A stretch of DNA of 64,000 bases. Source: Bog-473 sp963850095. GTDB taxonomy: Bacteria > Actinomycetota > Acidimicrobiia > Acidimicrobiales > RAAP-2. The stretch covers positions 20,428-84,427 of the forward strand of contig CAWKJX010000006.1 in the NCBI GenBank assembly GCA_963850095.1, read 5' to 3'. The translations under genes and the position numbers were made by a program. This document shows, one piece after another, positions 43,337-51,786 of this stretch. Positions within the stretch are counted from its first letter, which is position 1. Every line of letters starts with the position of its first letter. Below the pieces are notes generated by a model. It saw nothing but the letters and a program-made list of their open reading frames with translations. It was not told the origin of the DNA and did not search any database.

Positions 43337-44842
43337 CTACGACGAGGTACTCGGAGCGGCCGGGGAGGCCGGGGAGGACAGGGTCGTGACGCAACCCTGG
43401 AGCGCCCCGATGGCGGTGGTGTTCACCGGCGGTGGCGGCCCCGTGACCGGCGTCGCCGGGATGGTCGTCGACGTCGTGGTGGTCGTCGTGGACCCGGTGG
43501 AGGCCGGCACCGTCGTCGTCGTCGTGCTGCTGGTGGTGGTGGTGTCCGTGGTCGGACCACTCGTGGGCAGGTCGGGAACCGTGGGCACCGTGGCCGTTCG
43601 GACCACCGGCGCGGTGGTCGTGGTGGTCGTCGGCGCCACGGTCGTCGAGGTGGTGGTCGAGGCCGGGACCGTCGACGTCGTGGTCGTCGTGGATGCGGTG
43701 CTCGAGGCGCTCGAGGTGCCCGAGGTGCCCGAGGCCGGCGTTGTTGCGGCAGCCGGAGTTGAGACGAGCGTGGCCGCCGTGCAGGCGCCCGCTTCTTGCA
43801 TGGTCCCCACGGCGGAGACGAGGCGGGCCAGCGACCGGTCTTCGGCGTTGTCGTCGATCAAGAGCTTGTCTGCGGCCTGGGCGGCCGCGTTGGTCGCGTC
43901 GGCACGCCGCTGGAGCGAACCATCGACCTGGGTTTCCGCTGCCTGATAGCGCGCGGTGAGTGCGGATGCGATGACACGCTCGTACTGATGGGCCACCACG
44001 CCGTTGGCATCCGGGGGGGCGAACGGGGTGGGGCCGTTGGTGCCGCCGAGGAACGAGCTGGACTCGAACAGCCCGCTGCTCTCGTACTGGTTGACGGCGA
44101 AGCGGCGCAGGTTGCGCTGCACTCTCAGGAACGCATCCTGAGATGTGGAGACGTCGGATCGGGCGATCACCAACTGCCAGTTCTGTGCGGTCAGTTGGTT
44201 CTGGTCGAGCGCGGTGGTCAGGATCGATTCCTCGTAGGTATGGAGGTCCGACTTGACGTCGCTGAAGACCGCGAGGGCGGACGAGGTGTCGACCGCCGGC
44301 TGGGCGACGATGCCGGCCGCACCGACGATGGCGTTCAGATAGCAGGGCTGGCCGTTCGACGGGGCGCACCACTGGCTTTGGTCGACGGTGGCCAGGAATG
44401 CCCCCGGCGGGGACACGTTCCCCGCCTGGAGGGCCGCGGCGATGGACGACATGTTGCCCTGGACGATCGTCGCCACCGTGGCGGCACAGCCTGCAGTCCA
44501 GTTGGCAAATGCGGGGAACCCGTTCGACGAAATGACGTTCGGCAGGGACTGATTGGCGGCGTTGGTGGTACGCCTCGTATTGAACGGGTTGTACGCCGCA
44601 GTGTTGTTGGTGGATCCGCCTTCGGCGTCTTGCCACGCCGCCAGGTCCGACACATTGGCCTGGGTGGCTGGTGCCAGGAGCCCCTGGAGCACGCAGAGCT
44701 GCCACCCGGCCGGCAGTGGTGTGTCGACCGACGCCACGGCGCCGGCGGGCCCGTCCGATACGGACCACGCGACTGCGGGCGCGACCAGGGCGGCCATGGT
44801 CAGAACCAGGGCAAGTCGGACGATCGAGAGCATGCGTGTCAT
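43337..44842 (-). CDS. Secreted lysozyme-like protein with long Thr-rich tail
   Basis: A signal peptide (MTRMLSIVRLALVLTMAALV) is followed by a domain with LAAWQDAEGGSTNNTAAYNP and GFPAFANWTAGCAATVATIV. This pattern of 'A-E-G-G...N-P-F-N-T...W-x-x-G-x-x-A-T' resembles glucosaminidase/lysozyme-like peptidoglycan-binding proteins. A helical region (about residues 185-345) and then about 130 residues of Thr/Ser/Pro end the protein. Location is probably the cell wall. The substrate and a catalytic Glu (perhaps in DAEGG) are inferred. ATG 44842 is the start. It converges with nothing close and lies behind the GH16 gene on the same strand. Confidence 0.7.
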   Translation of the reverse strand: MTRMLSIVRLALVLTMAALVAPAVAWSVSDGPAGAVASVDTPLPAGWQLCVLQGLLAPATQANVSDLAAWQDAEGGSTNNTAAYNPFNTRRTTNAANQSLPNVISSNGFPAFANWTAGCAATVATIVQGNMSSIAAALQAGNVSPPGAFLATVDQSQWCAPSNGQPCYLNAIVGAAGIVAQPAVDTSSALAVFSDVKSDLHTYEESILTTALDQNQLTAQNWQLVIARSDVSTSQDAFLRVQRNLRRFAVNQYESSGLFESSSFLGGTNGPTPFAPPDANGVVAHQYERVIASALTARYQAAETQVDGSLQRRADATNAAAQAADKLLIDDNAEDRSLARLVSAVGTMQEAGACTAATLVSTPAAATTPASGTSGTSSASSTASTTTTTSTVPASTTTSTTVAPTTTTTTAPVVRTATVPTVPDLPTSGPTTDTTTTSSTTTTTVPASTGSTTTTTTSTTIPATPVTGPPPPVNTTAIGALQGCVTTLSSPASPAAPSTSS

Positions 44843-45279
44843 GGACGGTGAACCAGGCGGGGCGGCGCAGGCACGCGGGGACGCGCACTGAGGGGGGGCC
44901 GGCGTGTGAGTGGCGTTAACACTGGCACGTCTGGCCGGAATTGCAACTTACAAATTCTCGGCATCCAACCCGTCCCCCTGAAGAAGTTCCTTCCCTCGTT
45001 GAGAGAACCCTCGCGGAGGCCGGGACTTTCGCTCCGCCGCCCCGCCCAGGCTCTCCGGGCCGTTGACCTGCCCCAAATCGGGGTCTCGGCCGGGTTTGCC
45101 GTGGGCCACGGGCGCCGTGCGCAGAAGGGCAGATCCTGCAACCGGATCATGGAAGTGGCCCTGAGAGGAGCAGGCGGGGACCGGGAGGGGGCGTCGCACG
45201 TGCTCGAGACCCGTGTCATGGCGGAATCGGACGGTCGACCTCTTGGCCGGGTTCGGGTGAGAATCCGTTCCTGCGAGGC
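44843..45279. other. 437-bp intergenic region between two secreted-protein genes
   Basis: Both neighbours read leftward, so this is the promoter/leader region of the lysozyme-like gene. A TAAGTT hexamer (minus strand, about 44945-44950) could be its -10 element. A CCCC/GGGG hairpin (about 45073-45085) and other GC dyads occur further upstream, but I could not fit them to a known riboswitch. No coding frame with good support was found. Confidence 0.4.
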
Positions 45280-47088
45280 CTACGAGTAGACCTGGACCTC
45301 GGAGATGTTCATGTTGGACGGGCTCGGGGTGTTGCCCGACAGGGCCGTGTGCCACCCCGAAGTGGCCGACGAGGCGACCTGGAGCTCAATGATCAGGTAG
45401 TAGGCCTCCGACGAGATGTTGCTGTCGGCGTCCTGGTAGACCTGCTGGCCGTTGAAGTAGACGGTGACCGACTGACCGGGGACGTAGCGGAATCCGTAGG
45501 TGTTGTAGCCCGCCGTGATGGCGGTGCCGCCGGGGGTGGGCCACACCGCTTGATCCTGGCCCGAGCTGGCGAAAAGGTCGGAGTGTCCTTGCTCATTGGG
45601 CGAGGAGCCGGGCCAACCGCCTTCGAGGCCGTCGAACTCCTGGGCCGAGCTCGAGGGCAGGAACCACAGCGCCGGCCACATGCCGTCTGAGGTGTCGGGC
45701 ATTTGGGCCCGGATCTGGACGTACCACCCGGTGGAGGGCAGCGTGAACCTGGAGGTGATGGCGCCCGAGACCCAATTGAAGCCCTGGGAATAGCCGTCAT
45801 CAGACGGGACGGTCTGACGCGCCGTGAGGGTCAAGCCGTTGTCGACACTGGCCTGACCGGGCGTCCAGTACGCCGCCTGGTTCGACCCCGCCGAGGAGTC
45901 GCCCCCGGGGAGGTTCTCGTCGTTCCAGACGGCGCCCGGAGCAACTTGCGGGCGTCCAGTCGGAACTGTCGAGCGACGTGCCCGAGAAGTTGTCGTCGAC
46001 GGTCATTTGGCTCGCCGTGTAACCCGCTGGCGCTGCCATCTCACCACCGGACGAAGTGGGCTGGGTCGTCGTCGGCGTCGTGGAGCCGGTGGTCGTGCTG
46101 GTCGACGGCACGGTCGGGGAGGTGGACGTCGTGTCCGGGGCAATCGTCGTCGTGGTGGTGCTGATGCTGAACGAATGCTGCCGTGCACGTGATCGGTGCC
46201 ACCCCCGGAGCAGGAGTTCGGGTTGAAGTTGTCGTCGCCCGAGTACGAGGTCTCCACCCTGTAGTGCCATCCCTGGGTCAAGTCGAGCTGGCAGGTCGCA
46301 GCACCGGACGACAGGGTGAAGGAGTTCGTGCCTCCGTCGCAAGGGACAGAACCGGTCGGACCGCTGATGAAGAAGTTCAACGTTCCCGTCGGGCTCCCGT
46401 TGGACTCCACGCCTGACACCGTCGCAGTGAGCGACGCGGGCAGGCCCGGCTGGTCGGGTCGTGTCAAGGTCAGACGCGTCCGCGTGTCGGTCTTCGATAC
46501 CGGTAGCGTCAATGTCCGGGTCGAGGCGCCGAAGGTGGAGTCACCGGCATACGAGACCGTGGCGGTGTAGGGGCTGGCTGCAGCCGACAGCTCATCGGGT
46601 GCGATTTTGCACGAGGCGTTGCCGTTGCTTTGCAGCGCCGTCGTCTCGGAGGCACAGGGCACCGTCTGACCCGTTGTCGTACTGGTCACCGTCCACGTCA
46701 CCGCGCCGGCAGGCTTGGCGCCGGCGGCGGAGGTCGTGGTCACCGACGCCCCATCGGCAGAGGCGGCGGCCGGGGCCACCGTGGCATCGAGCTTCACGCC
46801 GGACGACCCCGACACGTCGTTCGTCGAGGCCGACACGGCGATCGTCGAATCGGCCAGGGTCGCGTTCAGCACGGGCGCGCCGGCCTGCGGGGTGGAGGGA
46901 GACGACGACGCGTCAGAGAGCGCCACGACCCGGCCCACTGCCATGCCGGCCAGGAGCACAAGCGAGCCGCGGCGGAGAGCTCGGAAGCATTTGGTGTGAT
47001 GCTCTTTCAGCAGGGGAGATTCCTCCAGTGAAGTAGCCCTCTGAATTACTAACGCGTCCCCGGGCGTGCCTGCGTGATCTGGCGCCAT
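45280..47088 (-). CDS. Secreted GH16-type glucanase with Ig-like repeats (two frame breaks)
   Basis: The N-terminal part carries a hydrophobic signal segment (RGSLVLLAGMAVGRVVALS). Two bacterial Ig-like (Big_5/HYR-type) repeats follow: AGAVTWTVTSTTTGQTVPC through YTATVSYAGDSTFGAS, and PTGTLNFFISGPTGSVPC through TSYSGDDNFNPNS. A frame break near 46165-46195 leads to a Ser/Thr stalk, and a second near 45950 to a concanavalin-type catalytic domain with AVWNDENLPGGD, PSTGWYVQIRAQMPDTSDGM and the GH16 motif QEFDGLEGG (Glu-x-Asp-x-x-Glu). It probably cleaves beta-glucans outside the cell. The start is uncertain: GGAGG near 47025 precedes no ATG, so ATG 47088 is given. Confidence 0.72.
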
Positions 47089-47117
47089 GGTTCACCCGCA
47101 CGTCGCGCAAAGGTTGT

Positions 47118-47139
47118 CCGTTGGTAACTTTGGCAACGG
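47118..47139. promoter_or_regulatory. Inverted repeat CCGTTG-N10-CAACGG
   Basis: A perfect 6-bp dyad (47118-47123 with 47134-47139) lies upstream of the GH16 gene. It could be an operator or an RNA hairpin. Confidence 0.3.
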
Positions 47140-47170
47140 GCGGTCCCCTTTTGCCCGGCTCCGTTCGCTT

Positions 47171-47190
47171 CACGTTTCAAATGAGACGTG
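47171..47190. promoter_or_regulatory. 20-bp palindromic operator candidate
   Basis: The arms CACGTTTCAA and ATGAGACGTG match as an inverted repeat at 8 of 10 positions, giving CACGTNTCA-NN-TGANACGTG. The site lies about 80 bp upstream of the annotated GH16 start and is AT-richer than its surroundings, as expected of a regulator binding site. The regulator is unknown. Confidence 0.45.
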
Positions 47191-47478
47191 AAATCGCTTG
47201 CTATTCACCGAGTCTGATTCTGCGCCCCTCGGATCTGCACTCGGGAAGTCGGGAGAGTGGCGCCGAGGTGTTGGCACGACGCGTCGGTCCGGGTCCGAAT
47301 TGGTTCACGATCGATCGCCACGGCTACCTGTTCGAGATGTAGGTCCGGTGCACGAGGATCACCGCGGGCACGGGGCCGGACCCGGACTCGTCTGAGCCGC
47401 CAATGGTGGGCCTGCCCTACAAACACGCGACGGCCTGTACGGCCGTCGGGGCGAGGCTGGTCAGTGTCCGGAGCATCG

Positions 47479-47560
47479 GGGTCGGTGTCGGCGTCGGGTC
47501 GGGTCGGGTCGGCGTCGGGTCGGGTCGGTGTTGGCGTCGTCGGGGTCGGGTCTGCTTCGG
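47479..47560. repeat. Degenerate GTCGGGTCGG repeats
   Basis: About 80 bp of GGTCG/GGCGTCGG units sit in the roughly 700-bp region (47089-47790) between the divergent GH16 and large membrane-protein genes. Apart from the dyads at 47118 and 47171 and a CATAAT hexamer at 47701, nothing else is recognised there. Confidence 0.75.
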
Positions 47561-47700
47561 GCGTGTACCCCGGGCGCCGCCCGCGCACCCGGTGCCTACC
47601 CGTTGCCGTCGCGGTTCGAGGCCGACTGGGGACTGATCACCCTTCTCACACGGGCACTGCCGCGACCCTGCCCATCCATGTAGTGAGCGGATCACCTAAC

Positions 47701-47706
47701 CATAAT
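47701..47706 (+). promoter_or_regulatory. CATAAT -10-like element
   Basis: This is the closest match to TATAAT in the region and lies 84 bases before GTG 47791. Confidence 0.35.
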
Positions 47707-47790
47707 GGTGTGGATTCGCTCCACCATGACCACGACCGCGAAGCCATAGAACCGCCGCCGACGCGAACGCGACCTGATGCGCATCGACCC

Positions 47791-49644
47791 GTGAACGCAC
47801 GATCGGGGGGCCGCCCTGACACCCTCGATATCCCGGTAGCCGGCGACGCCGGGGTGACCCACGAAGCGGACGACGGCGTGCCGAGGGAAGAGGACGCGCC
47901 GCGATCACCGGATGCGAGCCGCACGTGGCTCCCGGTGCTCGCCGTGTGCTCGGTGTACGCAGCTTTGTCAGTCTGTGCCAACAGCAGCTCGTGGGCGCAC
48001 GGCATCGCACACACGCTGCAGACATCGGGTGAGAACGATCCGGGCGAGGAGGTCTGGTTCCTGGCTCAAACGCCCTGGGCGATCCTGCACGGACAGAATC
48101 CCTTCGTCAACGACTGGCTCAACGCGCCGGTGGGTCTGAACCTGATGGACAACGGGTTCACGCCGCTGCTGGGCCTCCTCTTTTCCCCCGTGACATTGCT
48201 GTTCGGTCCCATCGCCACGTTCAATGTCGTGCTGGACCTTTCCATCTTCTCGTCCGCCACGGCCTTTTTCTTCATGGCGCGGCGGTTCGTGGGTTGGTGG
48301 CCCGCCGCCTTCGTCGGCGGCCTTCTCTACGGGTTCTCCCCATTCACGGCAGCGGTGGGGAACGCGGATTTGTTCTTGCTGTTCCAGGCCGTCCCGCCGC
48401 TGATCATCCTGTTCCTCGACCGGTTCCTGCGCTCGCCGCACGCCTCCCCCTGGTCGACGGGGGTGGCGGTCGGCGCCTGCTATGTCGCGGAGTTCTACGT
48501 GGCGACCGAGGTGTTCGCGAGCTTGGTGGTCTTGACCGTGCTGGCAGTGGCTGTCGCCGGTGGCTACGCCATGAGGCGGCACGTCCCGCTGGACTTGCCG
48601 CGGCTGGGCCGGATGTGCTCGTGCGCGCTCGCCGTAATCGTCCTCGGCATCGGCTACGGCGCGTGGACGGCACTCGAAGGACCGCACCACGTCAATGGCT
48701 CGGTGCAGTCGACCCAAGCGATTACGGACAGGTCGACCGACCTGCTCGGCCCGGTCGCGCCGACGTCCAACCAGCGCTTCGCTCTGAGGGGAGCGGCGCT
48801 CGGAGACACCTTTGTGGCCGGCCCGATCGAGAACGGCAGCTACGTGGGGGCGCCCCTCCTCCTCGTGCTGGCCATTGGAGTGTGGCTGCTCCGACGTCGG
48901 CCCCTCGTCCTCTACTGCGCCGCCATGGCCGGCATCGCCTTCGTCCTGTCCCTGGGTGCGGAACTGCACGTGGACGGGCGTCTGACCGGTATCCCCCTTC
49001 CCTACATCGTGCTGGCCCACCTGCCGCTCTTGAACGGTGCCATCCCATCGAGGTGGTTCAGTTACGCGTGGCTCTTCGCTGCTCTCCTGCTCGTCCTGAT
49101 CGTCGACGCTCTGTACGCGCGCCTGGCCGACGGCTCGGCCAGAGGTGACCGACTGGGTGCCTGGGCCGCCTGCACGCTCGTGGTGGGCTGCGCGCTGGTT
49201 CCCCTCGTGCCGGCCTGGCCGTACCCGGCCGCCGCCGTGTCGGTGCCGGCGTGGTTCACCGGCGGGGCCCGTTCCCTCCCGGTCGGTTCGACGGTCGTCG
49301 TATATCCGTACTCCACCCCGTCCACCTCCTCCGCCATGGTCTGGCAGGCCATGGCGGACATGCGGTTCCGGATGCCGGGCGGGTACGCCGTCTTCGGCAC
49401 ACCGACGGGCGCCACTTTTGACTCGCAGCAGAGTGAACTCCAGAACGCCCTCGCCGCATGCTTCGTCGGCGATACGCCCACGCTCGCCCCGGCGACGACC
49501 CGGTCCCAGCTGCGCGCCGTCGATGCTTCGCGCGTGGTCGTGGTGCCTTCCGCGCCCGGGGCGCCCTGCGCACGACGCCTCTTCGAACGCGCTCTCGGCC
49601 CGCCCCACCGAACCCAGGGCGTGCTGTTGTGGCAGAAGACCTGA
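47791..49644 (+). CDS. Large polytopic membrane protein, GT-C-like
   Basis: From GTG 47791 the product is 617 residues with a hydrophilic N-terminus (about 45 residues), roughly 11 membrane helices and a C-terminal soluble domain of about 140 residues. The first periplasmic loop contains GENDPGEEVWFLAQTPWAIL and NPFVNDWLNAPVGLNLMDNG, acidic and aromatic as in GT-C sugar transferases. The end domain has VGSTVVVYPYSTPSTSSAMV and WQAMADMRFRMPGGYAVFGT, a pattern I have seen in uncharacterised actinobacterial membrane proteins. Transfer of a polyprenyl-linked sugar is inferred. The frame is open to 47257; GTG 47710 is another possible start. Confidence 0.65.
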   Translation: MNARSGGRPDTLDIPVAGDAGVTHEADDGVPREEDAPRSPDASRTWLPVLAVCSVYAALSVCANSSSWAHGIAHTLQTSGENDPGEEVWFLAQTPWAILHGQNPFVNDWLNAPVGLNLMDNGFTPLLGLLFSPVTLLFGPIATFNVVLDLSIFSSATAFFFMARRFVGWWPAAFVGGLLYGFSPFTAAVGNADLFLLFQAVPPLIILFLDRFLRSPHASPWSTGVAVGACYVAEFYVATEVFASLVVLTVLAVAVAGGYAMRRHVPLDLPRLGRMCSCALAVIVLGIGYGAWTALEGPHHVNGSVQSTQAITDRSTDLLGPVAPTSNQRFALRGAALGDTFVAGPIENGSYVGAPLLLVLAIGVWLLRRRPLVLYCAAMAGIAFVLSLGAELHVDGRLTGIPLPYIVLAHLPLLNGAIPSRWFSYAWLFAALLLVLIVDALYARLADGSARGDRLGAWAACTLVVGCALVPLVPAWPYPAAAVSVPAWFTGGARSLPVGSTVVVYPYSTPSTSSAMVWQAMADMRFRMPGGYAVFGTPTGATFDSQQSELQNALAACFVGDTPTLAPATTRSQLRAVDASRVVVVPSAPGAPCARRLFERALGPPHRTQGVLLWQKT

Positions 49645-49686
49645 CCTCACTCGGACGCACCCGCTTCGATGCAAGTTGCCTGCGGC

Positions 49687-49708
49687 GCCCGGAGTGGGAC
49701 TCGAACTC
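49687..49708 (-). repeat. Partial copy of the tRNA-Leu 3' end
   Basis: These 22 bases match 50194-50215 (the 3' end and T-arm of tRNA-Leu) at 20 positions. The surrounding sequence cannot be folded into a tRNA: the T-stem has mismatches and no acceptor 5' strand exists. It looks like a tRNA 3'-end remnant of the kind left by tRNA-directed integration. Confidence 0.55.
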
Positions 49709-49847
49709 CCGTCGGGCTGGTGACGCCCCGTGTTCCCCGAATCCGGATTTCGCAGGCCCGCCTTTTCCGGCGCGTGGGCAGTCCAGTCACCGTGATCGCT
49801 GGGCCAGGCCGTCCTGGGTGAGTCGGTGACCGAACCTTCTGACCACC

Positions 49848-49853
49848 TACGCT
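49848..49853 (+). promoter_or_regulatory. TACGCT -10 element, leaderless start of the 88-aa gene
   Basis: TACGCT ends 8 bases before GTG 49862; there is no ribosome-binding site. This fixes the GTG as start rather than the in-frame GTG at 49826. Confidence 0.45.
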
Positions 49854-49861
49854 CTGGCTTC

Positions 49862-50128
49862 GTGACCGAATCGCAACCGCTCGTAACGACGTTCTCCACC
49901 GAAGATGGTCGCTGGTCCTTACAGCGAGGGGACTTCGGCAGCACCATGTGGGCCTTCGGCCCGCTCGACGCCGCGCTCACTCCGCTCTTCGTCCCGGGCA
50001 TACCGCCGAATGCCCGGAACCTCACACGGGCCATCACAACTGCTTCGGGCGACGCCTCGGCGGGGGCGGAACTGGCCCAGAAGGTGCTGAGCGAACACCC
50101 GGAGTATCTGCCCGGCGGCCGAGGCTGA
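49862..50128 (+). CDS. Hypothetical protein, 88 aa
   Basis: The product runs VTESQPLVTTFSTEDGRWSL and then QRGDFGSTMWAFGPLDAALT, with a helical end SGDASAGAELAQKVLSEHPE. It is soluble, has no Cys, and belongs to no family I recognise. It is the only gene between the tRNA-Leu 3' remnant (49687) and the complete tRNA-Leu (50193), so it could be cargo or scar of a small integrated element. The leaderless start supports expression. Confidence 0.5.
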   Translation: MTESQPLVTTFSTEDGRWSLQRGDFGSTMWAFGPLDAALTPLFVPGIPPNARNLTRAITTASGDASAGAELAQKVLSEHPEYLPGGRG

Positions 50129-50192
50129 TCCGCTGATCCCTTCGTCCACCGAAGTGGACAACGACGACATCCCCTCGGACTACTCGAACGGG

Positions 50193-50275
50193 TGCCCGGA
50201 GCGGGACTCGAACCCGCACGCCCTTTCGGACAACGGCTTTTGAGGCCGCCGCGTCTGCCATTCCGCCATCCGGGC
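50193..50275 (-). tRNA. tRNA-Leu, anticodon CAA
   Basis: The 83-nt class II tRNA starts GCCCGGATGGCGGAATGGCA, with a D-arm GGAATGGCAGACGC and an anticodon loop CTCAAAA giving anticodon CAA. The variable arm is TTGTCCGAAAGGGCG, the T-arm is GCGGGTTCGAGTCCCGC, and the acceptor ends TCCGGGC with discriminator A at 50193. All stems pair. CCA is not encoded. It decodes TTG leucine codons. Confidence 0.97.
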
Positions 50276-50333
50276 GTGAACGCCAGAGCGTACAAGCTGC
50301 GATCTACGGTGAAGAGGTGGGGAGCCGCAACGC

Positions 50334-51486
50334 ATGAGGTTGGAGGGCGTCGAGCTGGTGCGCCTCGACGTGGGCTTCCGTCAAGAGATCGGCACGGCCG
50401 TCGGGACGCACCGGGTGCGGCCGCTGCTCTTCGTGCGCGTGGTGGGCGCAGTCGGGCGAGGGTTGGGGGGAGTGTGCCGCCCTCGCGGACGGCACGGCGG
50501 TCGACCCACCGTTGGCGGAGGTCGAGCGCGCCGCCAGTGAGCGGGGCGTGTCCCGGCTCGACGGGGCCAGCGCCGCCCGTGATGGTGAGCTCCCTTCGGC
50601 GGCCGCGGTGGCGCAGCTCTTCGGCAGCTCAGCGGTCGATCGCCAGCTGGCGGCTTGCTTCGAAATGGCGGTGACGGACCTCGAACTGCGCGCCGGTGGC
50701 TCGTCCCTGGCCCAGGCTCTGGAGGCCGGGGCCGGGTTCGAGTCCCTGCCCGTCGGCGCGGCCGTCGGCATCCCGGCCGATCGCGAGGTGGCATCGCTGC
50801 TGCGGGCGGTCGCCCTCGCCCTCGACCGCGGCGTGACCCGCCTGCGACTGAAGATCGCTCCCGGGTGGGACGTCGAGCCCGTCCGGGCCGTGCGGGCGGA
50901 GGACGCCGATGTCGTCCTGCAGGTCGACGCCAACGGCTCGTACGCGCCGGGTGACGCGGACCACCTCGAGCGCCTGACCGAGTACGGGGTCCTGTGCGTC
51001 GAGCAACCGCTGCCGCCCGCCGATCTGGTGGCCCAGGCACAGTTGGCCGAGCAGATGACGCTCCCGGTCTGCCTGGACGAGTCGCTGTCTTCGGTGCACC
51101 GGGTCCGCGACGCCATGCGCTACGGCTCGTGCGCCATGGCCTGCCTCAAGCCCGCTCGCCTCGGGGGACTGCGGGCCGCCCGGTCGGCGCACGCCGCCTG
51201 CGCCGGCGCCGGGGTGCCGGTCTTCGTCGGCGGTTTCTTCGAAGCCGGGCTGGGCCGGGCCTGCAACCTGGCGCTCTCGGCGCGCTTCAGCACCGAGGTG
51301 GCCGGGCTGGTGGGCGATCTCGACGACCCGGCCCAGTATCTCGAGGTGGACCCGTGCGGGTATCCGGCGGTGGTCGACGGCTGGGTCCGGGTGCCCGGTC
51401 AGCCGGGGGTCGGCAGCCCACCTGATCAGGGCGTTCTCGAGGAACTGCATGCGCACCGTCGCTGGTTCCCCGCCACGTACACTTGA
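50334..51486 (+). CDS. menC: o-Succinylbenzoate synthase (frame break near 50450)
   Basis: MenC, an enolase-superfamily enzyme, dehydrates SHCHC to o-succinylbenzoate in menaquinone synthesis. ATG 50334, with GGGGAG upstream, starts MRLEGVELVRLDVGFRQEIG and runs to VRVVGA, then the frame shifts to GEGWGECAALADGTAVDPPL. The core has ACFEMAVTDLELRAGG, the Lys pair of RLRLKIAPGWD, metal ligands in VVLQVDANGSY, LCVEQPLPPADL and VCLDESLSS, and the Lys in MACLKPARLGG. It complements menF and menG at 14.5-16.5 kb. The split is probably one extra base (or two missing bases) in GCAGTCGGGCGAG. Confidence 0.87.
51478..51483 (+). promoter_or_regulatory. TACACT -10 element upstream of the 97-aa gene
   Basis: TACACT overlaps the menC 3' end and lies 9 bases before ATG 51493, with no ribosome-binding site. 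Confidence 0.45.
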
Positions 51487-51492
51487 CGCTCC

Positions 51493-51786
51493 ATGCATCG
51501 GGCCCAGCTGGAGCGGCGGATCAGCGACACACATGCCCGGCTCGTCCGGGCCCGGGAGGATCTGGCCGTGCTCGACGAGCAGCTGACCGTCGTCCTCGAG
51601 TCGGCCGACGAGGCGCGCGTGCGCGCCCTGGTCTCGGAGACCCCGTTGGCCACCCACGAGCACGGTGAGGCGGCACGCCATGCCGACGCCATGGTGCGCG
51701 CACGTGAGGCGCTGCAGAAGACGGTGGCCGACCTCGAGCGGAGGCAGGACGAGCTCCTGGCCGCCGTGACGTCGGGGACGCAATGA
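51493..51786 (+). CDS. Coiled-coil protein, 97 aa
   Basis: MHRAQLERRISDTHARLVRA and the C-terminal REALQKTVADLERRQDELLA show two long amphipathic helices with heptad hydrophobics, an antiparallel coiled-coil hairpin. No family is recognised. The stop overlaps the regulator's ATG by 4 bp (ATGA), so the two are translationally coupled. It may be a partner or modulator of the ANTAR regulator, but this is inference from position only. Confidence 0.65.
   Translation: MHRAQLERRISDTHARLVRAREDLAVLDEQLTVVLESADEARVRALVSETPLATHEHGEAARHADAMVRAREALQKTVADLERRQDELLAAVTSGTQ

Noticed and set aside
44843..45279. Riboswitch (c-di-AMP/ydaO or c-di-GMP type) upstream of the lysozyme-like gene
   Set aside because: GGCAAACC and other fragments recall the consensus, but the conserved core after it is missing and the required pairings could not be drawn. 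It is left as an unassigned intergenic region.
49680..49765. A complete second tRNA gene on the minus strand
   Set aside because: The T-loop and part of the T-stem match tRNA-Leu, but the T-stem has mismatches, no acceptor 5' strand pairs with the 3' end, and no anticodon arm fits. It is kept only as a tRNA 3'-end remnant.
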